A DNA stretch of 11,996 nt from an uncultured cyanobacterium (GTDB lineage Bacteria > Cyanobacteriota > Vampirovibrionia > Gastranaerophilales > Gastranaerophilaceae): NCBI GenBank assembly GCA_947073895.1, contig CAMTNN010000030.1:1-11996 (forward strand). Reading direction: 5' to 3'. Positions 1 to 6,084 of this stretch are shown in pieces. Position numbers and translations under genes: made by a program. Each line of letters begins with the position of its first letter. The stretch's first letter is position 1. A model generated the notes under the pieces. That model saw nothing but the letters and a program-made list of their open reading frames with translations. It had not been told where the DNA came from and ran no database searches.

Positions 1-60
1 TCATAAGGCAGTTTCCTTTCATAAAAATCAGATAACAATAATCATTATTATTTTATACCA

Positions 61-91
61 AAAAAAGAGGGATGTTTAGTCCCTCTTTTTT
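61..91 (-). terminator. Rho-independent terminator of the 90-668 gene
   Basis: A perfect 12-bp inverted repeat (61-72 AAAAAAGAGGGA, 80-91 TCCCTCTTTTTT) encloses a 7-base loop. Read on the minus strand it ends in a run of seven U before GG. Its first arm overlaps the TAA stop codon at 92-90 of the gene it ends. The A/T flanks are symmetrical, so it could also stop transcription arriving from the left on the plus strand. Confidence 0.88.
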
Positions 92-668
92 AATCAATAC
101 AATCTTTAAAATTAAGAATATCTTCATCGCCTTGAGCTATTTCTGCAAGCTGTGTAAAAAATCTGTTATTGATTTTTTCTTCTTGTGTTTTGAATTTAGC
201 TAATTTTTTGCCAAAACAGTTTGCGAGGAAGTCAAAACGTTTTGCCATTACTTCGTCTCCGTTACTGCGGCAGCTTTGTGCAATTGTTGAATTTCTTTTT
301 TGTTCAAATTCTGCACTTCGTTTCTCGGATTCAAAGCCTAATAGTGCGTATTCTCTTTTATTGACGGCTCTAAAAGCTTTAAGGGATTTCACCATTTTAT
401 CTGCAATGTCTGAGTCAGGCATTGTTTCCATCATTGATTCAAAAGTAGCTTTAAAGAATGCACCCAATGAACTTTCAGGTTCTTTCCCCAAATATACACA
501 TTCAGCATTTCCCCAGTTTTTTAGAGTGGATAATGATAATGTATCTTTCATTTCGGAAGTTCTTTCGGAAAATAGTTTTTGAATATTTTCAAGTCTTGCT
601 TTATCTTTAACCGGCGTTGTAATTCTTAAATTTGCTTTAAAAGTGGTGTTGTCTATATTATTAAGCAT
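90..668 (-). CDS. Hypothetical soluble protein, 192 aa, family not recognised
   Basis: I do not recognise this family. The protein has no signal peptide and no membrane segment. It is rich in Lys and Glu and looks mainly helical, with a probable coiled or helical-bundle stretch at about residues 95-175. There are four Cys (57, 133, 151, 190) with no metal-binding spacing. The ATG at 668 is supported by a strong Shine-Dalgarno AGGAGGT ending eight bases upstream. That site is buried in a hairpin (separate entry), so translation may be conditional. The gene lies 70 bases downstream of mnmG on the same strand. No terminator is visible after mnmG and no convincing promoter in the gap, so read-through from mnmG is possible. 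A perfect terminator closes the gene. The plus-strand frame at 169-582 is a shadow. Confidence 0.8.
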   Translation of the reverse strand: MLNNIDNTTFKANLRITTPVKDKARLENIQKLFSERTSEMKDTLSLSTLKNWGNAECVYLGKEPESSLGAFFKATFESMMETMPDSDIADKMVKSLKAFRAVNKREYALLGFESEKRSAEFEQKRNSTIAQSCRSNGDEVMAKRFDFLANCFGKKLAKFKTQEEKINNRFFTQLAEIAQGDEDILNFKDCID

Positions 669-674
669 TATTTA

Positions 675-700
675 TACCTCCTTTTAGCTTAAAAGAGGTA
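675..700 (-). promoter_or_regulatory. Hairpin sequestering the ribosome-binding site of the 90-668 gene
   Basis: On the minus strand the leader reads UACCUCUUUUA, AGC, UAAAAGGAGGUA. The two arms pair over 11 bp with one bulged G, leaving a three-base loop. The right arm contains the complete Shine-Dalgarno AGGAGG, and the left arm imitates the anti-Shine-Dalgarno of 16S rRNA. The stem is not followed by a U tract, so it is not a terminator. The pairing is seen directly in the sequence; a role in gating translation is inferred. Confidence 0.5.
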
Positions 701-738
701 AATAATCTTTTTTGCGCTCATGTTAAATTTCTGTAACA

Positions 739-2607
739 TTAACCTTTCAACATTACCATTAAAACAGAAATATCAGCAGGCTTAACTCCGCCTATGCGGG
801 AAGCTTGTGCTAAATTTGTCGGACGCACTTTTTCAAGTTTTTCGCGGGTTTCTGTTGAGATATGTTTTAATGTTGAATAATCTAAATCTGCAGGAATTCT
901 GTATTTTTCAAGTTTTTCTGTCGTTTCAACCTGATTTTCCTGTCTTTTTATATAACCGTCGTATTTGATTAAAACTTCAACTTCGCCTGCAATATCTTCA
1001 CTCAGGTTAAGATTTTTTGTGGTTTCGTCAAGTTCTCTGAATACATCATAAGTGATATTTGGACGCTTTAGAAGTTCTGCAAGTCTTATTCCTCTATCAA
1101 TATGTTCAGAGTATTTTGCTAAGACCTCATTAACCTCTTCAGTTGCAGAAATCTTGGTTTCACCAAGTCTTTCAATTTCTTTGTGGATATCGGGTTGTTT
1201 TTCTTTAAATCTCATATACTGAGTATCGTCAATTAATCCGACATCGTGACCGATTGAAGTTAGTCTTGAATCCGCGTTATCCTGTCTTAAAAGAAGTCTG
1301 TATTCAGAACGAGAAGTAAGCATTCTATATGGTTCTTGAATATCTTTTGTAACTAAATCATCAATTAGTGTTCCGATATAAGATGAACTTCTTGAAAGTT
1401 CAAGCATATCGGAAGAATTCAAATACTTAACCGAATTTATCCCTGCAATTAAACCTTGTGCTGCTGCTTCTTCATAACCGCTTGTGCCGTTGATTTGACC
1501 TGCAAAGAATAAGCCTTTAATATCTTTTGACATTAAAGAATGTGTAGTTTGAAGTGCAGGAACCGAATCATATTCAACTGCGTAAGCAGGCTTGATAATA
1601 TGAGCGTTTTCCAATCCCGGTAGTGAGCGGAGCATTTCTACCTGAACGCAGGCAGGAAGGCTTGTCGAAAAACCTTGGATATAAACTTCATAAGTATTTA
1701 ATCCCTCAGGTTCAATAAAAATATGATGTGAAGGATTAGAAGCAAATCTTACGATTTTATCTTCGATTGAAGGGCAATAACGAGGACCAATACCCTGAAT
1801 GAGTCCTTGATACATTGGTGATTTATCAAGGTTTTCACGAATAATTTTATGCGTATCTTCGTTGGTTCTGGTTAAATAACAAGGAACTTGCGGTCTAATC
1901 GGACGATTAGGTTTGAATGAGTAAAAACTCAACTTGTCATCTCCCGGTTGAACTGTCATTTTAGAATAATCAATTGTTCTTTTATCAACACGGGCAGGAG
2001 TTCCTGTTTTTAATTTCTTTGTGCGGATACCGTTATTTCTTAGCCATTCCGATAATCCGATTGCGGCGCGTTCACCCAGTCTTCCGCCTGAATATGCTTG
2101 AAGTCCGACATACATTTTCCCTTCAAGTGAAGTTCCGGTTGTAAGGATTATTGCATTACACTGGTATTCAATTCCGTATTCATCCATTGCACCTGTGATT
2201 TTGCCTTCTTTGGTTCGAAGTTCTGTTATACAACATTGCTTAATCCAAATATTAGGGGTGCTTTCAATAATATTACGCATATATTGCGTGTATTCCCGTT
2301 TGTCGGATTGTGCTCTGAGTGCTCTAACAGCAGGACCTTTCGAAGAATTAAGGGTTTTCATTTGAATATAAGTTGCGTCGGCAACTTCGCCCATAACTCC
2401 TCCAAGTGCGTCAATTTCGCGCACAAGAGTTGACTTTGCAGGGCCTCCGATAGCCGGATTGCAGGGCTGGAGTGCAATATTATTAACATCCAGTGTGCAT
2501 AACAAAACATTACAACCCAAACGCGCAGCGCTAATAGCAGCTTCACATCCGGCATGTCCTGCTCCAACTACGATTACATCAAATTTGTTTTTTAAATAAT
2601 CCAACAT
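739..2607 (-). CDS. mnmG: tRNA uridine-5-carboxymethylaminomethyl modification enzyme MnmG (GidA)
   Basis: MnmG, with the GTPase MnmE, installs the carboxymethylaminomethyl group at C5 of wobble U34 in several tRNAs, using FAD, NADH and methylene-tetrahydrofolate; it acts in the cytosol. At 622 aa the length is normal. Visible family marks are the FAD-binding GxGxxG (G15, G17, G20, in VGAGHAGCEAA), the first signature around CNPAIGGPAKS (49-59) with conserved Cys49, the second conserved Cys278 in RYCPSIEDK, the second signature AGQINGTSGYEEAAAQG (369-385), and the C-terminal helical domain ending ASRIGGVKPADIS, which in the family contacts MnmE and tRNA. The ATG gives the expected short N-terminus before the Rossmann strand. 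No Shine-Dalgarno precedes it; instead TATAAT lies six bases upstream (separate entry). The stop of the upstream secreted-protein gene is only 24 bases away, so co-transcription is also possible. Confidence 0.98.
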   Translation of the reverse strand: MLDYLKNKFDVIVVGAGHAGCEAAISAARLGCNVLLCTLDVNNIALQPCNPAIGGPAKSTLVREIDALGGVMGEVADATYIQMKTLNSSKGPAVRALRAQSDKREYTQYMRNIIESTPNIWIKQCCITELRTKEGKITGAMDEYGIEYQCNAIILTTGTSLEGKMYVGLQAYSGGRLGERAAIGLSEWLRNNGIRTKKLKTGTPARVDKRTIDYSKMTVQPGDDKLSFYSFKPNRPIRPQVPCYLTRTNEDTHKIIRENLDKSPMYQGLIQGIGPRYCPSIEDKIVRFASNPSHHIFIEPEGLNTYEVYIQGFSTSLPACVQVEMLRSLPGLENAHIIKPAYAVEYDSVPALQTTHSLMSKDIKGLFFAGQINGTSGYEEAAAQGLIAGINSVKYLNSSDMLELSRSSSYIGTLIDDLVTKDIQEPYRMLTSRSEYRLLLRQDNADSRLTSIGHDVGLIDDTQYMRFKEKQPDIHKEIERLGETKISATEEVNEVLAKYSEHIDRGIRLAELLKRPNITYDVFRELDETTKNLNLSEDIAGEVEVLIKYDGYIKRQENQVETTEKLEKYRIPADLDYSTLKHISTETREKLEKVRPTNLAQASRIGGVKPADISVLMVMLKG

Positions 2608-2613
2608 AATCTA

Positions 2614-2619
2614 ATTATA
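2614..2619 (-). promoter_or_regulatory. Putative -10 element (TATAAT) giving a leaderless mnmG mRNA
   Basis: On the minus strand TATAAT is followed by six bases (TAGATT) and then the mnmG ATG. With usual sigma-70 spacing, transcription would begin on the A of the start codon. No Shine-Dalgarno is present. No good -35 hexamer is seen at 16-18 bp upstream, which lowers confidence. The region is very AT-rich, so chance occurrence must be considered. Confidence 0.4.
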
Positions 2620-2631
2620 GTATAAAAAATA

Positions 2632-3162
2632 TTATTTTCTCTTTTTAATTTCAGGGATTTTTGTTTTTGAAATATTCTCTATAAATTTTAGGTTATTGTT
2701 GAAACATATATCGGCAGCAGTGGCAAATTCGTCTTGTCCTTTATATTCGTATTTCTTTGAGAAATGAATAACACGAATTCCTTTTTGTTTTGTAGACTGG
2801 CATTTTACAACATTATATTCAATATAACCATTCCCTGATTTGTTATAAATAATTCCGTATGAAAACATATTAAGTTCAGGGTAGAATCCGATTAGTTTAA
2901 ATTGACGATTTCCTGAAAGGCGGTTTATGTAATCATTAATATAATCAAATTCACTATCTTCTTTAGGGAGTGAAATAACGGTTGTTCTACTTGTCCAGTT
3001 TTCCGGTGTTTCAGTAGATTTTGCATAGTAGTTTATATAATTTGATCCGTTTTTTTGTACTTCCTGTAATGTATATGATTCGTCAAAAACATTTACTGTT
3101 GCTGCATTTGCGAATAAGCAGGTAAATAAAAATCCTAAAACAGTATAAATAATTTTTTTCAT
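2632..3162 (-). CDS. Secreted protein of unknown function, 176 aa (paralogue of 7901-8446)
   Basis: I do not recognise the family. The N-terminus is a clear Sec signal peptide: MKK, a hydrophobic core at residues 4-17, then ANA followed by AT, with likely cleavage after residue 20. The mature part is about 156 aa and polar, with no lipobox. It shares with the protein at 7901-8446 the same layout: signal peptide, a short strand-rich start, an NW..RT motif (here NW at 55-56, in ENWTSRTTVIS), a mid-protein Cys (121), and a late stretch IRVIHFSKKYEYKGQDEF matching IVSVHYINKNKDEF. The ATG has a strong Shine-Dalgarno (GGAGGGG, about seven bases away). It is the first gene of a probable minus-strand unit with mnmG and diverges from the CpaE-like operon. 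The C-terminus is basic (KKRK). Export beyond the inner membrane is inferred from the signal peptide only. Confidence 0.85.
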   Translation of the reverse strand: MKKIIYTVLGFLFTCLFANAATVNVFDESYTLQEVQKNGSNYINYYAKSTETPENWTSRTTVISLPKEDSEFDYINDYINRLSGNRQFKLIGFYPELNMFSYGIIYNKSGNGYIEYNVVKCQSTKQKGIRVIHFSKKYEYKGQDEFATAADICFNNNLKFIENISKTKIPEIKKRK

Positions 3163-3186
3163 AATAACCCCTCCATTAATAATTAT

Positions 3187-3192
3187 ATTATA
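3187..3192 (-). promoter_or_regulatory. Putative -10 element for the 2632-3162 gene
   Basis: TATAAT on the minus strand places a start site near 3180, giving an 18-base leader that contains the Shine-Dalgarno. No recognisable -35 lies 17 bp upstream. An overlapping second TATAAT sits at 3187-3182. Confidence 0.4.
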
Positions 3193-3193
3193 A

Positions 3194-3208
3194 ACAATTG
3201 CGCATTGT
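3194..3208. repeat. Short inverted repeat between divergent promoters (possible operator)
   Basis: ACAAT, five bases (TGCGC), ATTGT. It lies between the divergent start sites of the secreted-protein gene and the CpaE-like operon and overlaps the proposed -35 of the latter. An operator role is only inferred. Confidence 0.25.
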
Positions 3209-3233
3209 ACTGCGTTAATATTTAAGGTATATT
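3205..3233 (+). promoter_or_regulatory. Putative sigma-70 promoter of the CpaE-like operon
   Basis: TTGTAC (3205-3210), 17 bp, TATATT (3228-3233). The predicted start near 3240 leaves a leader of about 11 bases that still contains the Shine-Dalgarno GAGGTG. The -35 match is weak beyond TTG. Confidence 0.4.
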
Positions 3234-3250
3234 AAATACGAGAGGTGCTT

Positions 3251-4387
3251 ATGACAATAATTGTTTTGGATTCTAATGAGAACTCAAGAGAGGTTATAAA
3301 ATCTTATCTTGAGGAATTAGGATATGAAGATGATGTGAAGGAGTTTTCTGACTATTCAGCAGGTATAACTTTTGTCAAATCATTGGAAATGCCTCCAATT
3401 GTATTTGTTGATATATCTGACGAGTCTTTAATAAAACAAATTGAGAATTTAAGACTCCTGACAGATAAAATCGCTGTAACTTCTACTGATTATTCTACAG
3501 ATACAATAGTTAAAGCAATGAGAATGGGTGCAAGAGAGTTCTTGCCTAAACCTGTACTCAAAAATGATTTAAAACATGTTGTTGAGATGTTTTCTAAGCC
3601 GGAATCTGAGCGAGAAGTTTCTGCATCAAAAATCATAACTGTTTATTCCAATAAGGGCGGTATCGGTAAAACAACTATTGCTACAAATCTTGCAGCAGAG
3701 TTAGCCAAAGCTACTCATGATAAAGTCGCATTAGTTGACTTAAATCTACAATTGGGAGATATTTCAACATTTTTAAACCTGACTCCGAGTTTTGATGTCG
3801 CTTATGTTATAAAAAATCTTATTAACAAAAAAGAAGGTACACTTCTGAATGCGTTTGAAAAATACAAAGATTCAAGACTATATGTTTTGTCTGACCCAAA
3901 TTATATCGAACAGTCAGAAAGTATTACACCGCAGCAGATTGAGAGTTTGTTCAAGGTATTAAAAAAGAGTTTTCCGTATATTGTTGTAGATATGTCTTCA
4001 AATATTGACCCGAACTCTTTGAAGATTCTCGATTGTTCAGATTTGATTTTGTTTACAACTATTGTGAATATTCCTGCAATCAGAAATGCTCAAAGATGTT
4101 TGAATCTCTTCAAATCAAGACATTATCCGAATGATAAAGTTAAAATTGTAATTAATCGTTTTATGGAAAATGATGAAATAAGTTCAGATGATATTGAGAC
4201 TGCTTTATCTGAAAAAATTTATTGGAAAATACCGAATAACTATTTTTCAATTATGGAAAGTATTAACAAGGGTTTAACAGTAAGCGAAGTTAATGCAAAT
4301 TCTAATATCACAAACAGTTTCAGGAATCTTGCTTCAAAGATTTCTGATGATATTGTGGAAGCGTCGATTATAAAATATAGGATATAA
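3251..4387 (+). CDS. CpaE/TadZ-like protein: receiver-like domain fused to a ParA/MinD ATPase
   Basis: The protein has 378 aa from the ATG. Residues 1-115 form a response-regulator receiver fold with a candidate phospho-acceptor Asp54 (IVFVDIS), a Thr/Ser stretch (VTSTDYS) and conserved Lys100 (FLPKP). Only one member of the usual first acidic pair remains (Asp7, followed by Ser8). Residues 126-370 form a MinD/ParA-type ATPase with the deviant Walker A KGGIGKTT (135-142), the switch segment VDLNLQLGD (162-170) and Walker B IVVDMSS (Asp247). This is the CpaE/TadZ architecture; such proteins position pilus or other envelope machines at the inner membrane. No other tad/cpa gene is present here. 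I start at ATG 3251 because GAGGTG just upstream is a good Shine-Dalgarno for it; the GTG at 3245 would lie inside that site. The stop lies two bases before the next gene, implying tight coupling. Confidence 0.88.
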   Translation: MTIIVLDSNENSREVIKSYLEELGYEDDVKEFSDYSAGITFVKSLEMPPIVFVDISDESLIKQIENLRLLTDKIAVTSTDYSTDTIVKAMRMGAREFLPKPVLKNDLKHVVEMFSKPESEREVSASKIITVYSNKGGIGKTTIATNLAAELAKATHDKVALVDLNLQLGDISTFLNLTPSFDVAYVIKNLINKKEGTLLNAFEKYKDSRLYVLSDPNYIEQSESITPQQIESLFKVLKKSFPYIVVDMSSNIDPNSLKILDCSDLILFTTIVNIPAIRNAQRCLNLFKSRHYPNDKVKIVINRFMENDEISSDDIETALSEKIYWKIPNNYFSIMESINKGLTVSEVNANSNITNSFRNLASKISDDIVEASIIKYRI

Positions 4388-4389
4388 AT

Positions 4390-5205
4390 ATGAATAAAGT
4401 TTTTGAACTAACTAATAAATATATTGTTTTAGCTACACCGTTAATTTTGTTTTCATTGTTGTCAACAATTTATCTTGCAGTAACAGCAAGAGGTGCGGTT
4501 ATTAATCTTATTATCGGATTAGCTCTTTTTGTTCTTATGACAGCAGCTTTTATTGCGGGTTGGTTCAATATGGTTAAGGCTATTATTCTTGACCCGGAAC
4601 GTGATGAGACGAATTTTTTGATAAAAGAGTTCACTCCGGGAGTCGGAGAATATTTCTTACCATCTTTAGGATTGTTATTTAACGTAATGGTTGTGTCTTT
4701 TATAATTCTTATGGGCGCTTCAATTATTGGTGTAAAATTAATCGGAAATCCGAATATTTCTATAGATGCGCTCAATGCAGCTGTTCAAACTCCTGAAAGT
4801 TTGAAGACATTTTTCACAACACTTACTAAAAAACAATTAATGCAGATAAATGCGTGGAACTTGCTTCTATTGCTTTCTATGGCATTTACATATTTCTTGG
4901 AAATTTTATATATTCCTGCAATGTTTTTCAAGAACAAAAATCCGTTTGTAGCATTCTTTATCGGATTAAAAGATTTATTCAGCAGTAAATTTTTTACAAG
5001 TTTAGGAATTTTTATATTAATATTTGTTGTATATAGTGTAATATCAATACTTTCTGCATTGTTTATCGGAAATACGGTTATGCATTTTCTGCTGACTCTG
5101 GCTAACTTTTATTTTATTACCTGTTCGGCAGTCGGGGTATTCTATTATTACTATAACAATTTTGTAAAATCACAAATCGGACAAAATATCGACAAAAGAG
5201 TTTAG
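4390..5205 (+). CDS. Multi-pass inner-membrane protein of unknown function, 271 aa
   Basis: I do not recognise a family. About six hydrophobic segments are visible, at roughly residues 11-33, 36-59, 90-117, 153-180, 203-227 and 231-255. A short charged loop (LDPERDE, 67-73) and an amphipathic stretch with PNIS and QTPESLKTFF (about 121-145) separate them. The C-terminus is short and basic. There is no signal peptide and no catalytic motif. The start follows the CpaE-like stop by two bases, with an AGGA seven bases upstream as a modest Shine-Dalgarno, and the next gene begins 13 bases after its stop. The gene is thus the middle member of a three-gene operon. A role as membrane anchor or partner of the CpaE-like ATPase is an inference from position. 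The minus-strand frame at 4470-4775 is a shadow. Confidence 0.87.
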   Translation: MNKVFELTNKYIVLATPLILFSLLSTIYLAVTARGAVINLIIGLALFVLMTAAFIAGWFNMVKAIILDPERDETNFLIKEFTPGVGEYFLPSLGLLFNVMVVSFIILMGASIIGVKLIGNPNISIDALNAAVQTPESLKTFFTTLTKKQLMQINAWNLLLLLSMAFTYFLEILYIPAMFFKNKNPFVAFFIGLKDLFSSKFFTSLGIFILIFVVYSVISILSALFIGNTVMHFLLTLANFYFITCSAVGVFYYYYNNFVKSQIGQNIDKRV

Positions 5206-5218
5206 ATAGGAGGAAACT

Positions 5219-6046
5219 ATGAAAAAATTATTAATTTTATTATTTGCACTTGGTTTGCTCTCTATGCCTGCATTTTCTGCAACATGGACTGCAGCAGACA
5301 GAGTAAATACCGTAGGTGCTCAATTATTAAAGAAAAACGGTTTGCCTGAAGATACTAAGTTTAAAGTAGTTAATGGGGCTGCAGATAATAATGATGCTAC
5401 AATTACAAATACTATTCAAATTTCAAGCACAGATTTGACTTATACAGGTAACGACAATGAAGTTGCTGCAGTAATTGCTCGTGAATTAGCTTATATTATT
5501 AACGGTCGTGCTACAAAATCAAAGATGAGAGATTTTGCTAAATCTGCTATTAACAATACATTCTCAGAAGGTAACCTTATTACAAGTGTTGCAAATAGTG
5601 ATTATGCAGCAAACAAAGCTTCTATGAGTGATAATAAGGATGCTGATATTACAGGCGCAGACTTGATGATTCAAGCAAATTATAACCCGCTTGCAAGCAT
5701 TGTTGTTCTAACTAAAATGCCTGGAACTACAATGGAAATCGCTCTTGGAAAACCTTGTAACTCTGAAAGAGCAATGAATATTTATGACTATTTAACTTAT
5801 AATTATCCATCAAAAGTTAAAGCAGGTTATGGATGTAAAGAATACAAAGCATTTTTGACTTATGCAGACCCTATAGTAAAAGAAAGAAACTCTAATAAGA
5901 AAAAGTTAGAAAAGTTTAATAAAGAACAAGAAAAAGCAAAAGCATTGAGAGCAAAAAATATTGCTCAATACAAAGCAACAGGTGCAAGCGGTTGGGACGC
6001 TTCTTATAATTTGTTAAAAGCATTTACAGAATCATCTGAAAAATAA
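5219..6046 (+). CDS. Secreted M48-peptidase-like protein with destroyed zinc site (pseudo-peptidase)
   Basis: The protein has 275 aa, with a Sec signal peptide (MKK, hydrophobic core 4-16, likely cleavage in AFS|AT after residue 20). Residues 79-150 follow the M48 metallopeptidase pattern. The helix that normally reads HELAHIINGH is RELAYIINGR here (88-97), so both zinc His of HExxH are Arg88 and Tyr92; Glu89 remains. The downstream ExxxD segment that gives the third ligand reads NKDAD (139-143), with Asn139 in place of Glu. The flanking ITGADLMIQANYNP keeps the family's shape (D..G..LM..AGY.P). The fold is probably kept and catalysis lost. The C-terminal third (200-260) is a Lys/Glu-rich helix followed by a short tail. 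A strong Shine-Dalgarno (AGGAGG) precedes the ATG. It is the last gene of the CpaE-like operon and ends at a strong terminator. A binding or chaperone role outside the inner membrane is inferred. Confidence 0.87.
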   Translation: MKKLLILLFALGLLSMPAFSATWTAADRVNTVGAQLLKKNGLPEDTKFKVVNGAADNNDATITNTIQISSTDLTYTGNDNEVAAVIARELAYIINGRATKSKMRDFAKSAINNTFSEGNLITSVANSDYAANKASMSDNKDADITGADLMIQANYNPLASIVVLTKMPGTTMEIALGKPCNSERAMNIYDYLTYNYPSKVKAGYGCKEYKAFLTYADPIVKERNSNKKKLEKFNKEQEKAKALRAKNIAQYKATGASGWDASYNLLKAFTESSEK

Positions 6047-6057
6047 TTAAACAATAG

Positions 6058-6083
6058 AGGGGGCGCTAAAAGCGCCCCCTTTT
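6058..6083 (+). terminator. Strong Rho-independent terminator between convergent operons
   Basis: A ten-bp GC-rich stem (6058-6067 and 6071-6080, AGGGGGCGCT against AGCGCCCCCT) has a three-base loop and is followed by TTTATTATT. The U tract fits the plus-strand operon. Read from the minus strand the hairpin is preceded by A and followed by CTATTG, so it would be weaker there. The stop of the FlhA-C-like gene is at 6085, immediately beside it. Confidence 0.9.
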
Positions 6084-6084
6084 A

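Noticed and set aside
169..582. 137-codon open frame on the plus strand
   Set aside because: It lies wholly antisense to the 90-668 gene, has no Shine-Dalgarno, and has no recognisable protein features. The minus-strand gene has a strong ribosome-binding site and a terminator.
2236..2567. Short frames on both strands inside mnmG
   Set aside because: They overlap highly conserved mnmG coding sequence, including the N-terminal signatures; they are shadows.
3245..3250. GTG 3245 as start of the CpaE-like protein
   Set aside because: The GTG is part of the GAGGTG Shine-Dalgarno that serves ATG 3251.
4470..4775. 101-codon minus-strand frame
   Set aside because: Antisense to the membrane-protein gene in the middle of a tight plus-strand operon, with no start signals.
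5480..5509. RELAYIINGR as a sequencing error in a normal HExxH site
   Set aside because: At least three separate codons, plus the distant third-ligand position, would all have to be wrong while the frame stays intact.
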